Origin: Desulfobulbaceae bacterium
GTDB lineage: Bacteria; Desulfobacterota; Desulfobulbia; Desulfobulbales; SURF-16
Length of the DNA: 20,139 bases
Assembly: GCA_023230525.1 (NCBI GenBank)
Contig: JALNXE010000080.1
Coordinates: 1-20,139, forward strand
Direction: 5' to 3'
The notes beneath the pieces were generated by a model that saw only the letters and a list, made by a program, of their open reading frames with translations, was not told the DNA's origin and searched no databases. The position numbers and the translations under genes were made by a program. The first letter of the stretch is position 1, and every line of letters starts with the position of its first letter. Positions 12,962-20,139 of the stretch are shown in pieces.

Positions 12962-15262
12962 CTATTGCGGCTGCAATTTGGCGATGTCGACCTTCAGGAT
13001 TTTTTCGCCGTGGTGCTCAAACAGCACCTGCGCTATTCCCCGGCGGCGGTCCGGCACGGCGGTGACCACCCCTGGCCCGAAGGTGTGGTGTCTGACCAGC
13101 AGGCCCTCGGCCAGCTCGTTGATGGTCAGGATTTCCTGGTTGCCGGCCTGGGGTTTGGCTGGCTTGCCCGGCCGTTCCACCGGTTGGAGGGGTGAGTTGA
13201 TGGCCGCCAGATACTGGTTGGCCACCTGGGTATCCTGGGCAATAATCGGCTTGCCGGAATATCCTTCCCCCTGGCGCACCGCCTCGCCGAGCTGGTTGCT
13301 CAGGCCGAGATTGGCCTCGTAGAGAAAGCGGCTGGCAAGGAAATTCTCATCGTCTTTGGGCTGCGGGTAGCGGGCGTGGCCTGCCTTTTTCATTTTGCTG
13401 AACCGGCGGTCCGGAGGATGGATGAAAAAGAGCTGCTGTTTGGCCCTGGTCATGGCCACATAAAAGAGGCGGCGTTCATCCTCCAGGTTGTCGAAGGTCA
13501 TTTCCCGCTCCTCGGTGATCAGCGGAAAGGAGCCGTCGGTGAGTCCGGCAAGGATCACCACCGGCCATTCCAGCCCCTTGGCCCGGTGAATGGAGGTGAT
13601 CAGCAGGCAGTCCCCGGCCGGGGCCGCGGCCTGCTGCTGGAGGGTAGCGATCTTCTCCAGAAAGGGGGCCACGGCCAGGTCCAGCCGTGCGGCGAAGCGG
13701 ACAAAGGCCTGGCAGGTCTTGATCCGGTTTTCCGCGGTGGAGAGGCGGGAGGAGATATTGCGGTAATAGTCGAAGAGATTGGTTTTGTTGATGACCGTCT
13801 CAAGCAGCTGACCGGCCCTGGCCGAGGAGGGCAGGTTGCCTATTGCCAGCCAGGTTTCCGCGGTGCGGGCAAAGCGTTTCTGCACATAGGGCGGGGTGTC
13901 GGGGCCTGCTGCTCCAAGAATCAGCTCCGCGGCCCGGTCCGATTGGCGGGCGATGCCGGCGGCCAGTTCGCTGATTTTTTCCCGTTTCACGCCGAGATGG
14001 GGATGGGTCAGCATGGCCTCGATGATGTCGGCGGCCGCGGCAGGCCCAAGCTCGCCCAGGCTGCCCCGGCAGAGGTGCAGATAGCCGCTCAAGGCCTTGA
14101 TCTCCTGGCAGGCGAAAACCGGTTCGTGGCCGACCAGCCGGTAGGGGACATGGGCCTCCAGCAGGGCCAGTTCCACCGGCACGCTCATGGCAAACATCCT
14201 GACCAGCACCGCCACCTCGGTTGCGGACCTGCCCCCGGCGGCCAGCTCCTCCAGAATGGCCAGCAGGGGATGGGGCTCCTTTTCCGGCAGGCAGCTCAGG
14301 GTGGTGTCTGCGGTGGTGGGGAAGGAGAGGCAGAGTTTGCGGTCGCGCAGCCGGTTGTTGCTGATGAGGTGGTTGGCGGCAAGCGACAGCCGGTGCCCGA
14401 AACGGAAGGTGTAGGAGAGGGTGTAGGTGGCGGGATTCGGGAAATCCAGGGCGAAGCGTTTGGTGATGTATTCCGGTTTCGCCCCGCGCCACTCGTAGAT
14501 GCACTGGTCCACATCGCCCACCACCATCACCTGGGCCCGGTGGCCGGCAATGATTTTCAGCAGTTGCTGCTGGACCTCATTGATATCCTGGTACTCGTCG
14601 ACAATGATATGATCCACATGGTTGGCGGCCCAGTCCGCCAGCTGCGGGTTGCCCAGCATGGCCATGACCGGTTCATGGATGAGATCGGCATAAAAGCGGA
14701 TTTGACGGGCCTGGCGCTCCGCCTCAAATATCGCGAAGGCCTCGATGAAATAGGAGAACCGTTCGGCCAGCTGCAGGGAGGAAAAGAGTTTGCCCGCGGG
14801 CATGGTATCTGATTTGACCAGGTCGATGAAGGTGAGAAAGCCCTCCATGTTTTCCCCGGACAGCCATTCCTCGCTGCCGTCTTCCTGGTCAATGAGCTGG
14901 CGCACCGCGCTCTTGGCCAGCTTTTCCTGCTGGTATTCCTCGGTGACCAGGGTGTGGGCGGGCAGGAATTTTTTCCGGGTGAAGCTGCCCACCAGGCGCA
15001 GGCCCAGGGAGTGGAAGGTGCGGACTTCCGGGGGCCGCAGTCCGGTTGGCTGCAGGACATCATGCATGGCCGCGCTGAAGCTGTCCCTGGCCGAGCGGTT
15101 GAACATGAGCACCAGCAGCTGCTGCGGCGCCACCCCCTGCTCCAGCAGATGCCTGACCCGGGCCACCATGGTGGTGGTCTTGCCGGAACCGGCCACGGCG
15201 CTGACCTTGGCATGTCCTCCCCGGTGGGCCACGATGCCCTGTTGTTCAGCGGTGAGATTCAT
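12962..15262 (-). CDS. UvrD/PcrA-like superfamily 1 DNA helicase
   Basis: A 766-residue ATP-dependent 3'-5' DNA helicase. It has the Q motif LTAEQQGIV (3-11), Walker A AVAGSGKTTT (22-31), motif Ia LMFNRSARDSF (52-62), motif II VDEYQD (221-226), motif III VVGDVDQCIYEWRGA (247-261) and motif IV TLSYTFRFGH (281-290). Motif V (SIHRAKGLEWPVVILAG) and motif VI (LFYVAMTRAK) lie in the C-terminal half. A small C-terminal Tudor-like domain (HHTFGPGVVTAV, VLFEHHGEKILKVDIAKL) resembles the RNA-polymerase-binding tail of PcrA/UvrD. All catalytic motifs are intact. The family acts in repair, in removing proteins from DNA and in conflict resolution. It lies downstream of the SWIM-SNF2 helicase on the same strand, but MITE copy C and another palindrome now separate the two. 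Confidence 0.93.
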   Translation of the reverse strand: MNLTAEQQGIVAHRGGHAKVSAVAGSGKTTTMVARVRHLLEQGVAPQQLLVLMFNRSARDSFSAAMHDVLQPTGLRPPEVRTFHSLGLRLVGSFTRKKFLPAHTLVTEEYQQEKLAKSAVRQLIDQEDGSEEWLSGENMEGFLTFIDLVKSDTMPAGKLFSSLQLAERFSYFIEAFAIFEAERQARQIRFYADLIHEPVMAMLGNPQLADWAANHVDHIIVDEYQDINEVQQQLLKIIAGHRAQVMVVGDVDQCIYEWRGAKPEYITKRFALDFPNPATYTLSYTFRFGHRLSLAANHLISNNRLRDRKLCLSFPTTADTTLSCLPEKEPHPLLAILEELAAGGRSATEVAVLVRMFAMSVPVELALLEAHVPYRLVGHEPVFACQEIKALSGYLHLCRGSLGELGPAAAADIIEAMLTHPHLGVKREKISELAAGIARQSDRAAELILGAAGPDTPPYVQKRFARTAETWLAIGNLPSSARAGQLLETVINKTNLFDYYRNISSRLSTAENRIKTCQAFVRFAARLDLAVAPFLEKIATLQQQAAAPAGDCLLITSIHRAKGLEWPVVILAGLTDGSFPLITEEREMTFDNLEDERRLFYVAMTRAKQQLFFIHPPDRRFSKMKKAGHARYPQPKDDENFLASRFLYEANLGLSNQLGEAVRQGEGYSGKPIIAQDTQVANQYLAAINSPLQPVERPGKPAKPQAGNQEILTINELAEGLLVRHHTFGPGVVTAVPDRRRGIAQVLFEHHGEKILKVDIAKLQPQ

Positions 15263-15320
15263 GCCTGCCGGTCATTGGTTGACTGCCATGTATTTATGCC
15301 CCTTGGGTGAAAAGTCATTT

Positions 15321-15650
15321 TTTCACCACGGAGCCCACAGAGATTACAGAGATTTTTTTTATTACTCAACTTTCTGATTTGATCTATTTTGTCGAAATAA
15401 CGATATTTTTGTGACATAGGTGCTGCTCTGATCTCCGTCATGGGAATTCAGGAGACAGGAGACAGGATTCAGAATGGTTGATTTTATTACGTTTTATTCC
15501 GGCTCCTGATTTCTGGCTGCTGAATTCTCTGGAAACGAGTTACGGGGACCATGAGGATATCCATTTAGTTTCAACATGTTACCACAACTCAGAAAGTTGA
15601 ATTTATTACAGTCAGTTAGCTCTGTGGACTTTGTGCTCTCGGTGGTGAAA
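15321..15650. repeat. CACAGAG heptamer palindrome split by MITE copy C
   Basis: A 31-base arm at 15321-15351 (TTTCACCACGGAG, then CACAGAG-type heptamers) and a 31-base arm at 15620-15650 are inverted copies, matching at 24 of 31 positions. Removing MITE copy C and one target duplication brings the arms to about 25 bases of each other, giving an ordinary hairpin element of about 86 bp. The heptamer insert is therefore older than the MITE. Similar CCACGGAG/CACAGAG repeats are known to me from many bacterial genomes. Confidence 0.65.
15365..15601 (-). mobile_element. MITE-like element, copy C (237 bp, complete, inverted)
   Basis: Same element as copies A and B in the opposite orientation. The terminal repeats are CTCAACTTTCTGATTTG and, in inverse, TTCAACTTTCTGAGTTG. 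The 7-bp target duplications are TTTATTA (15358-15364 and 15602-15608). The internal heptamer arrays are intact, with two CTCCTGT units as in copy A. It lies 102 bp upstream of the UvrD-like start codon. No transposase is encoded. Confidence 0.85.
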
Positions 15651-15681
15651 TTTCAGTTTTTTTCGAATCCATTATTGGTTT

Positions 15682-18600
15682 TCATGGCTGCACAAAAAGT
15701 TGCGCGTCGTCAAGCAGTCCGGTTATCAATGATGCCGGCACGGACTGGGACTGGGCCAGGGTGATGCCGCGCATGAGCAGCCCCACCTCTTCCTGGCTCA
15801 GAAGCCCCTTGGGCAGGGCCTCGCCATAGATCCATACCCCGGCTTCCTGGGCGGCGACGGGCTGGTCGAGCCCGGCCCGGTCGGCTGCCGCGGCGAGCAG
15901 CGAGGAGAGGAGCAGTTCCACGGCGCTGTTTTGGCAGTTTTGTTCCATCAGCACCCTGGCCGCCTGCAGTTTTTCCGCGGCCAGGGCCGCCAGCCTGGAC
16001 AGGCCGCCGTCAGCCGTCAACTGGCTCGCATCAAAATAGGTCTGGCTGAGGCTGACCGGGGAGGCTGCCCCGAGCCGGCTGAGGCCGTTTAACGTGCAGC
16101 GGTCAATGACCGCCACCGGCACCGTGCCGGACAGCCGGGCCGCCACCTGGTCCGCCTCGGCATCCACCCGGTCGATGACGGCGAGCAAGCCCCCGCCGGA
16201 ACCGAGAATCCGTTCAATGCGCGCGCCCAGGGCCTTCTGCAGCTCTTCAATGCAACGGGCGATGGCCTCCTCCACAGCGCCGTCCGCCTCATTTTTTCCA
16301 GCCAGGGCCGTCTGGGCAGGTTCCGCTGCCGCTGCCGGGTCAACCGTTTCCATGATCTCCTCAGCCTCTGCGGCCGCTGCCGCCGGAGCTGGCTGCGGCG
16401 CTGTCAGGTCTTCCACCAGGGTCTCCAACAGTTTTTTGGAGATGCCCACCACATCCTCCGTGGCGTCCTCGGCAATCACGTTGTCAAAAAGATGCTGCTT
16501 GCCCTGCATCAGGGAGAGGACATGCTCTTCATAGGAATCTGCGGCCACCATGGTGATAATCTGAACCTTTCTGGTCTGGCCGAGGCGATGCACCCGGCCG
16601 TTGCGCTGTTCCAGCACCGCCGGATTCCAGGGCACATCCAGGTTGATCAGCACCGAGCCGCTCTGCAGATTGAGTCCCACCCCGCCGGCATCGGTGGAGA
16701 TGAAGACCTGCACGCTGTCGTCCTCGCGGAAACGGTCCATCAGTTCGCCGCGTTTGGCCGTGGGCACCCCGCCGTGCAGGCGGACAAAACCAAGCTTCAT
16801 CCGCCGCAGGCGCTCCTCCACCATCCTGGTCATCAGCTCCCACTGGGAAAAGACCACGGCCTTGAGTCCGGACTGGAGGCAGAGTTCATCCAGGATATCG
16901 GCCAGCTCGTCGAGCTTGGGCGAGCCCTCGGTTTTCTTGTCCACCAGGCCGGCGGCATTGCAGGCCATGCGCGCCTGCTGCAGGGCCGCCATCAGCCGGT
17001 TACGCTCCGTGGGGGTAAGGGGCCGCTTCCTGGCGATATCGGCGATGATGCCGGCGTTATGCATGGCGTCGTTGTGCAGCTCAATCTGCTTGGCGGTCAT
17101 CTCCACATCGAGCCGCTGGACAATGCGGTCCGGCAGCTGGTCCTTCACCAGCCGGCGGTCCCGGCGCAGCATCACCGGGGCGATGCGTTGCCGCAGCAGG
17201 GAAAGATTGCGGTAGCCCAGCACCTTGCCCCGTTGGTCGGTGACGTGAAAATCGATCAGGTAACGCCACAGGGGGCCAAGAATTTTGGGGTCCACCACCT
17301 GCATCAGGCTGTAGAGGTCCTCCAGCCGGTTTTCCAGTGGGGTGCCGGACAGGACAAAGGCATAGCGGCTGGACACCAGCTTGACCGCCGAGGCGATCTT
17401 GGTGCGCCAGTTCTTGATGCGCTGGGCCTCGTCCAGGATCAGCAGATCCGGCCGGAGGGTTTCGTTGATCACCGACAGGTCGCGCAGGAGCAGTTCATAA
17501 TTGATGATGAAAAAATTGCTGTCACGCCGGTACTGGGCCGCGCGGGCCGGGGGCGGCCCCTGGATCACCTGGCACTGCTGGTCCGTGAATTTGCTGATCT
17601 CCCTGGCCCACTGCTGTTTCAGGGAGGCGGGGCAGATAATGAGGGTTTTTTGGACGTTTTCGTATTTCCCCAGCCAGACCGCGGCGCTGATGGCCTGCAG
17701 GGTTTTGCCCAATCCCATGTCATCGGCCAGCAGGGCGCGGCCGGTTCCGGCGAGAAAGGCGGTCCCTTCGATCTGGTAGGGATAGAGGCGGGCGCGGATG
17801 CCGGGCAGCCTGCCGCTGCTTGTTTTTATCTGCTCGCGGATTTCCGCGGAACGCAAGCGGTGGGCCGCAACCATGGCCAGGTGCCGGGCATATTCAACCG
17901 CGTCCTCGCCGATTTTGATGTCGTCCCGCTCAGCGGCCGCTTCCTGGAAACGGAAGAAACCGTCCGGCAGACTGCCCCGTAAAACACCCGCCGCATCAAA
18001 ATAATCGGCCAGCAGGGTCTGCAGGTCCTCCGGCATGGCCTGGGTGCGGTGCAGACGGAGCCGGGGCGCATTCTCCACGTCCCAGGCCAGATAAACATAG
18101 GGGAAGGGGGCTGGTTGCCGGCGGAACTTATCGTATTTGGGGTGTTTTCTGATTTTATGCAGCACGGCCTCAATATGCTTGCAGGTGCCGAGCTGATTGT
18201 TGGCAAAATCAGGACAGGTGCAGAAATTGGCCCGATGCTGGAGACTGCGGATCGTCACCCGGTAGCGGCGCGGGAAATGGGTCGAAGAACTTACCGAGAA
18301 GGCCCGCCAGTCGCCGAACCAGGCTGCGCCGTCCAGCGGTTCCACCCGTACCTCGGAGCGGCCCCGTTTCATCCGCTCATTAATGGCGCTGTCCGCGGCA
18401 CTCAGCAGGCCGGCCGTTGCCTCGCGCTGGTCGGCATAGGCATAGAGCACGGCCACCATGTGCCGGCAGACGTCACCTGCCGCCCCGGCCGGACACTGGC
18501 AGGTGAAAAAGGGGCTTTCACCCTCGGTCAGACGCATCTCGGCGTCAAAAGGAAGGTCGGAATCCTCGTCCTCCACCCTGCCCCAGAGTATTTCCGCATC

Positions 18601-18738
18601 ATGCGCCAGGTCGATGACCCTGTTTTCTTTATGATAGGCCAGCCCCTGGCGGATGGTTTTTTCATCGGCTATTGCCTGCAGATCTTCAGTGTCGAAAAAA
18701 TAGGGATCGCGGTCCCTGGTAGTGGTTGTCTCGGTCAT
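15682..18738 (-). CDS. SNF2-family helicase with two SWIM zinc fingers
   Basis: 1018 residues. Two N-terminal SWIM-type zinc fingers are visible: C80/C82/C91/H93 and C173/C175/C186/H188. The SNF2 motor follows: LYPYQIEGTAFLA (318-330), Walker A DDMGLGKT (339-346), motif II LDEAQ (435-439), SGTPLENRLEDLYSLM (464-479), and in the second RecA lobe VVFSQWELM (628-636), STDAGGVGLNL (681-691) and QRNGRVHRLGQ (711-721). An Ala/Pro-rich linker (about 783-820) leads to a C-terminal region of about 200 residues I do not recognise. Its last 110 residues are helical and somewhat HEPN-like, without the catalytic R-x4-6-H motif. Bacterial SWIM-SNF2 proteins are DNA translocases of mostly unknown role, some in defence loci. 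The ribosome binding site is weak. Confidence 0.92.
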   Translation of the reverse strand: MTETTTTRDRDPYFFDTEDLQAIADEKTIRQGLAYHKENRVIDLAHDAEILWGRVEDEDSDLPFDAEMRLTEGESPFFTCQCPAGAAGDVCRHMVAVLYAYADQREATAGLLSAADSAINERMKRGRSEVRVEPLDGAAWFGDWRAFSVSSSTHFPRRYRVTIRSLQHRANFCTCPDFANNQLGTCKHIEAVLHKIRKHPKYDKFRRQPAPFPYVYLAWDVENAPRLRLHRTQAMPEDLQTLLADYFDAAGVLRGSLPDGFFRFQEAAAERDDIKIGEDAVEYARHLAMVAAHRLRSAEIREQIKTSSGRLPGIRARLYPYQIEGTAFLAGTGRALLADDMGLGKTLQAISAAVWLGKYENVQKTLIICPASLKQQWAREISKFTDQQCQVIQGPPPARAAQYRRDSNFFIINYELLLRDLSVINETLRPDLLILDEAQRIKNWRTKIASAVKLVSSRYAFVLSGTPLENRLEDLYSLMQVVDPKILGPLWRYLIDFHVTDQRGKVLGYRNLSLLRQRIAPVMLRRDRRLVKDQLPDRIVQRLDVEMTAKQIELHNDAMHNAGIIADIARKRPLTPTERNRLMAALQQARMACNAAGLVDKKTEGSPKLDELADILDELCLQSGLKAVVFSQWELMTRMVEERLRRMKLGFVRLHGGVPTAKRGELMDRFREDDSVQVFISTDAGGVGLNLQSGSVLINLDVPWNPAVLEQRNGRVHRLGQTRKVQIITMVAADSYEEHVLSLMQGKQHLFDNVIAEDATEDVVGISKKLLETLVEDLTAPQPAPAAAAAEAEEIMETVDPAAAAEPAQTALAGKNEADGAVEEAIARCIEELQKALGARIERILGSGGGLLAVIDRVDAEADQVAARLSGTVPVAVIDRCTLNGLSRLGAASPVSLSQTYFDASQLTADGGLSRLAALAAEKLQAARVLMEQNCQNSAVELLLSSLLAAAADRAGLDQPVAAQEAGVWIYGEALPKGLLSQEEVGLLMRGITLAQSQSVPASLITGLLDDAQLFVQP

Positions 18739-18788
18739 TGTTTTTTCTTCATTTCTGATGTTAATGGGGTGTGAGCTAGAGGTCTTGC

Positions 18789-18817
18789 AGGATAACGAAA
18801 AACTTGAGAAAAGACAA
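18789..18817 (-). promoter_or_regulatory. Candidate promoter of the SWIM-SNF2 gene
   Basis: On the minus strand TTGTCT is followed after 17 bases by TATCCT, about 50 bases before the start codon. Both hexamers match the sigma-70 consensus at four of six positions. Confidence 0.3.
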
Positions 18818-18861
18818 TCATGGCCGGGTATTTTATCACGATTTTTCTGCCCTATTCCCGC

Positions 18862-19416
18862 TTATTTTGCCGTCCCGTCCTGACCCTTCTCCAACAGCCT
18901 TCTCAGCAGTTCCTGGGCCTGCTGCATCTCCTGGGGGGACAGCTGGACTGCCATGAAATCCTTGGTTTTCAGGGCCTTCTGGTGGCCCTGGGCCGCGGCG
19001 AGGGTGATCAGGATATATGCCTGGACGAGATCCTGATCCACCCCATCACCCACGGCATACAGGCGCCCGAGATCAAACTGGGCGTCGGCATAGCCCTGTT
19101 CGGCGGCCTTGCGGAACCACATTGCCGCCTTCCGGTAATCCCGGGGCAGGCCTTTGCCCAGGGCATACATCAGCCCGAGATAATACTGGGCGTCGGCCTG
19201 GCCCTGTTCGGCCCGCTGGCGGTACCAGATGATCGCCTCACTGTAATCATCCGTTACATGCTGGGCCAGCAGGAGATCATGCTTGGGCGAAGCTGATTGT
19301 TGCCCGGCCCAGGTTATCTGCTGCGGGCTGCCGGCGGGAAATCCCTCTGCCGCCGGGCTGGAAAAGGGCAGGAGCAGCAGCATGACGGCCGGGAAAAAAG
19401 CTGGTATTTTTGTCAT
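18862..19416 (-). CDS. Secreted Sel1-repeat (TPR-like) protein
   Basis: 184 residues with an N-terminal signal peptide: a short basic start, a hydrophobic core at about 6-17, and cleavage probably near SPAA (about 20-23). Two clear Sel1 repeats follow: YSEAIIWYRQRAEQGQADAQ... (about 58-92), and YRKAAMWFRKAAEQGYADAQ (about 94-113) running on through DLGRLYAVGDGV. A degenerate third (LVQAYILITLAAAQGHQKAL) precedes an amphipathic tail. Sel1 repeats form alpha-alpha solenoids that mediate protein-protein contacts, often in envelope or signalling complexes. The product is probably periplasmic. It is upstream of the SWIM-SNF2 gene on the same strand, 123 bp apart, with a separate promoter candidate between them. 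The specific partner is unknown. Confidence 0.88.
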   Translation of the reverse strand: MTKIPAFFPAVMLLLLPFSSPAAEGFPAGSPQQITWAGQQSASPKHDLLLAQHVTDDYSEAIIWYRQRAEQGQADAQYYLGLMYALGKGLPRDYRKAAMWFRKAAEQGYADAQFDLGRLYAVGDGVDQDLVQAYILITLAAAQGHQKALKTKDFMAVQLSPQEMQQAQELLRRLLEKGQDGTAK

Positions 19417-19616
19417 TTGCGGTTGTGGAGAGGAATTTTTTTTCTTATGTTTCGATCAGGCTGGGGCCGGATCAGTTTCTGAACCAGCTGAATATACCAG
19501 AAAACAGTAAAAATGCTGAGCGGGAAAATGGCGATCTCTTTTTTGCGGTGGTGAGCCGTAATGATCCCGGAAAGCAGAGGATCGCTAACCGGAAATGGCG
19601 GTTCAGGATGACGCAG

Positions 19617-20139
19617 ATGAAAAACCCTCTTGATCTCTACAAACTGCTGAAAAAATCCAACTGCCGGGAATGCCGGCTGCCCTCCTGTATGGCCTTTGCC
19701 GTGGCGGTGATCCAGGGGCAGAAGCAGCTGGCGGACTGCCCCTATGTTGACCGGGAAACACTGCTGGCCCTGGGTGGGGAGGTGGCCGGCAGAAGCGTTC
19801 GCGGGGATGAGCAGCAGGAAATTATCGCCCGTCTCAAACAGGAGGCGGCCCGGATCGATTTTCCGGCAGCCGCGGCCCGCCTGGGGGCGGAGTTACGGGA
19901 TGGCAGGCTGGGGATCAACTGTCTGGGCAAGGATTTCTGGATCGACCCTGCCGGCGGGATGTGGTCGGAATGCCATAATAACCAGTGGGTGTTGATTCCG
20001 CTGCTCAACTACCTCATTTACGGCAAGGGCAGAAAACTTTCGGGTGAATGGGTTGCCTTCGGCGAGCTGCCGGGGGCGGCGGAGTGGAACAGGTTCTTTT
20101 CCCGCCGGTGCGAGGAGGCAATGCACCAACTGGCCGATG
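19617..20139 (+). CDS. Fe-S / DUF3786 domain protein (3' end outside window)
   Basis: 174 codons are visible and the frame is open at the window edge. The ATG at 19617 is used; an ATG at 19608 in the same frame is a possible alternative. The N-terminus has a four-cysteine motif, NCRECRLPSC (about 15-24) and then DCPY about 18 residues later. This resembles the 4Fe-4S domain of corrinoid/CO-dehydrogenase-associated proteins. The rest matches DUF3786: GINCLGKDFWIDPAGGM, WSECHNNQWVLIPLLNYLIYGKG, GEWVAFGELPGAAEW and FFSRRCEEAM. Such proteins occur mainly in anaerobes, which supports the taxonomic inference. Function is not established. It diverges from the Sel1 gene with a 200-bp gap in which I see no clear element. 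Confidence 0.82.
   Translation, partial: MKNPLDLYKLLKKSNCRECRLPSCMAFAVAVIQGQKQLADCPYVDRETLLALGGEVAGRSVRGDEQQEIIARLKQEAARIDFPAAAARLGAELRDGRLGINCLGKDFWIDPAGGMWSECHNNQWVLIPLLNYLIYGKGRKLSGEWVAFGELPGAAEWNRFFSRRCEEAMHQLAD

Noticed and set aside
16492..17982. Long plus-strand open frame opposite the SWIM-SNF2 gene (also 13376-14812 opposite the UvrD-like gene)
   Set aside because: They are antisense shadows of GC-rich genes with intact catalytic motifs on the minus strand, and their own products show no family features.

Overview
The window looks like a chromosomal segment of a Gram-negative bacterium, most likely a Desulfobacterota (former Deltaproteobacteria) member. This is an inference from gene content: a PAS-type sigma-54 activator with a cysteine-bearing PAS domain, a NapH/NosR-like membrane iron-sulfur protein, an Fe-S/DUF3786 protein and a CHASE4 sensor. 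Most genes are GC-rich, but the stretch from about 11.6 to 12.9 kb is clearly AT-richer and looks acquired. No rRNA, tRNA, CRISPR array or full-length transposase was seen.

Layout. 1-3.7 kb: the end of a short palindromic element, then a CHASE4-HAMP-PAS membrane sensor that ends without an output domain, and a PAS-PAS-AAA+-Fis sigma-54 activator, both on the minus strand. 3.9-5.3 kb (plus): a DUF4126 membrane protein and a SlyD-like FKBP prolyl isomerase, each with a recognisable promoter. 5.4-6.3 kb (minus): a nitroreductase and a 72-residue membrane protein. 6.4-7.6 kb (plus): a family 2 glycosyltransferase broken by a one-base frameshift near its 3' end. 7.7-9.5 kb (minus): an LTA-synthase/MdoB-like membrane phosphatase-fold transferase, preceded by a strong promoter and a leader full of 9-base repeats. 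9.8-11.3 kb (minus): a two-gene operon of a small Cys-containing protein and a membrane 4Fe-4S protein. 11.3-12.9 kb: an island of mobile and palindromic repeats plus a DUF6338 membrane protein whose stop codon overlaps the start of an unlisted 42-residue Pro/Lys-rich protein. 13-18.7 kb (minus): a UvrD/PcrA-type helicase and a SWIM-SNF2 helicase separated by a repeat element. 18.9-20.1 kb: a secreted Sel1-repeat protein, and divergently the start of an Fe-S/DUF3786 protein that runs off the window.

The most unusual part is the non-coding DNA. A MITE-like element of about 230 bp is present three times (1-150 partial, 11337-11565, 15365-15601). It has 17-bp terminal inverted repeats and 7-bp A/T-rich target duplications that can be read directly for two copies. 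Its core is itself an inverted pair of heptamer arrays, and the copies differ by exactly one heptamer plus one base. One copy sits just upstream of the ribosome binding site of the Fe-S operon. Another has split an older heptamer-based palindrome upstream of the UvrD-like gene. A second, unrelated 67-bp hairpin repeat occurs twice (5279-5345, 11576-11641). The best candidate for an undescribed protein system is the DUF6338 / 42-residue translationally coupled pair.
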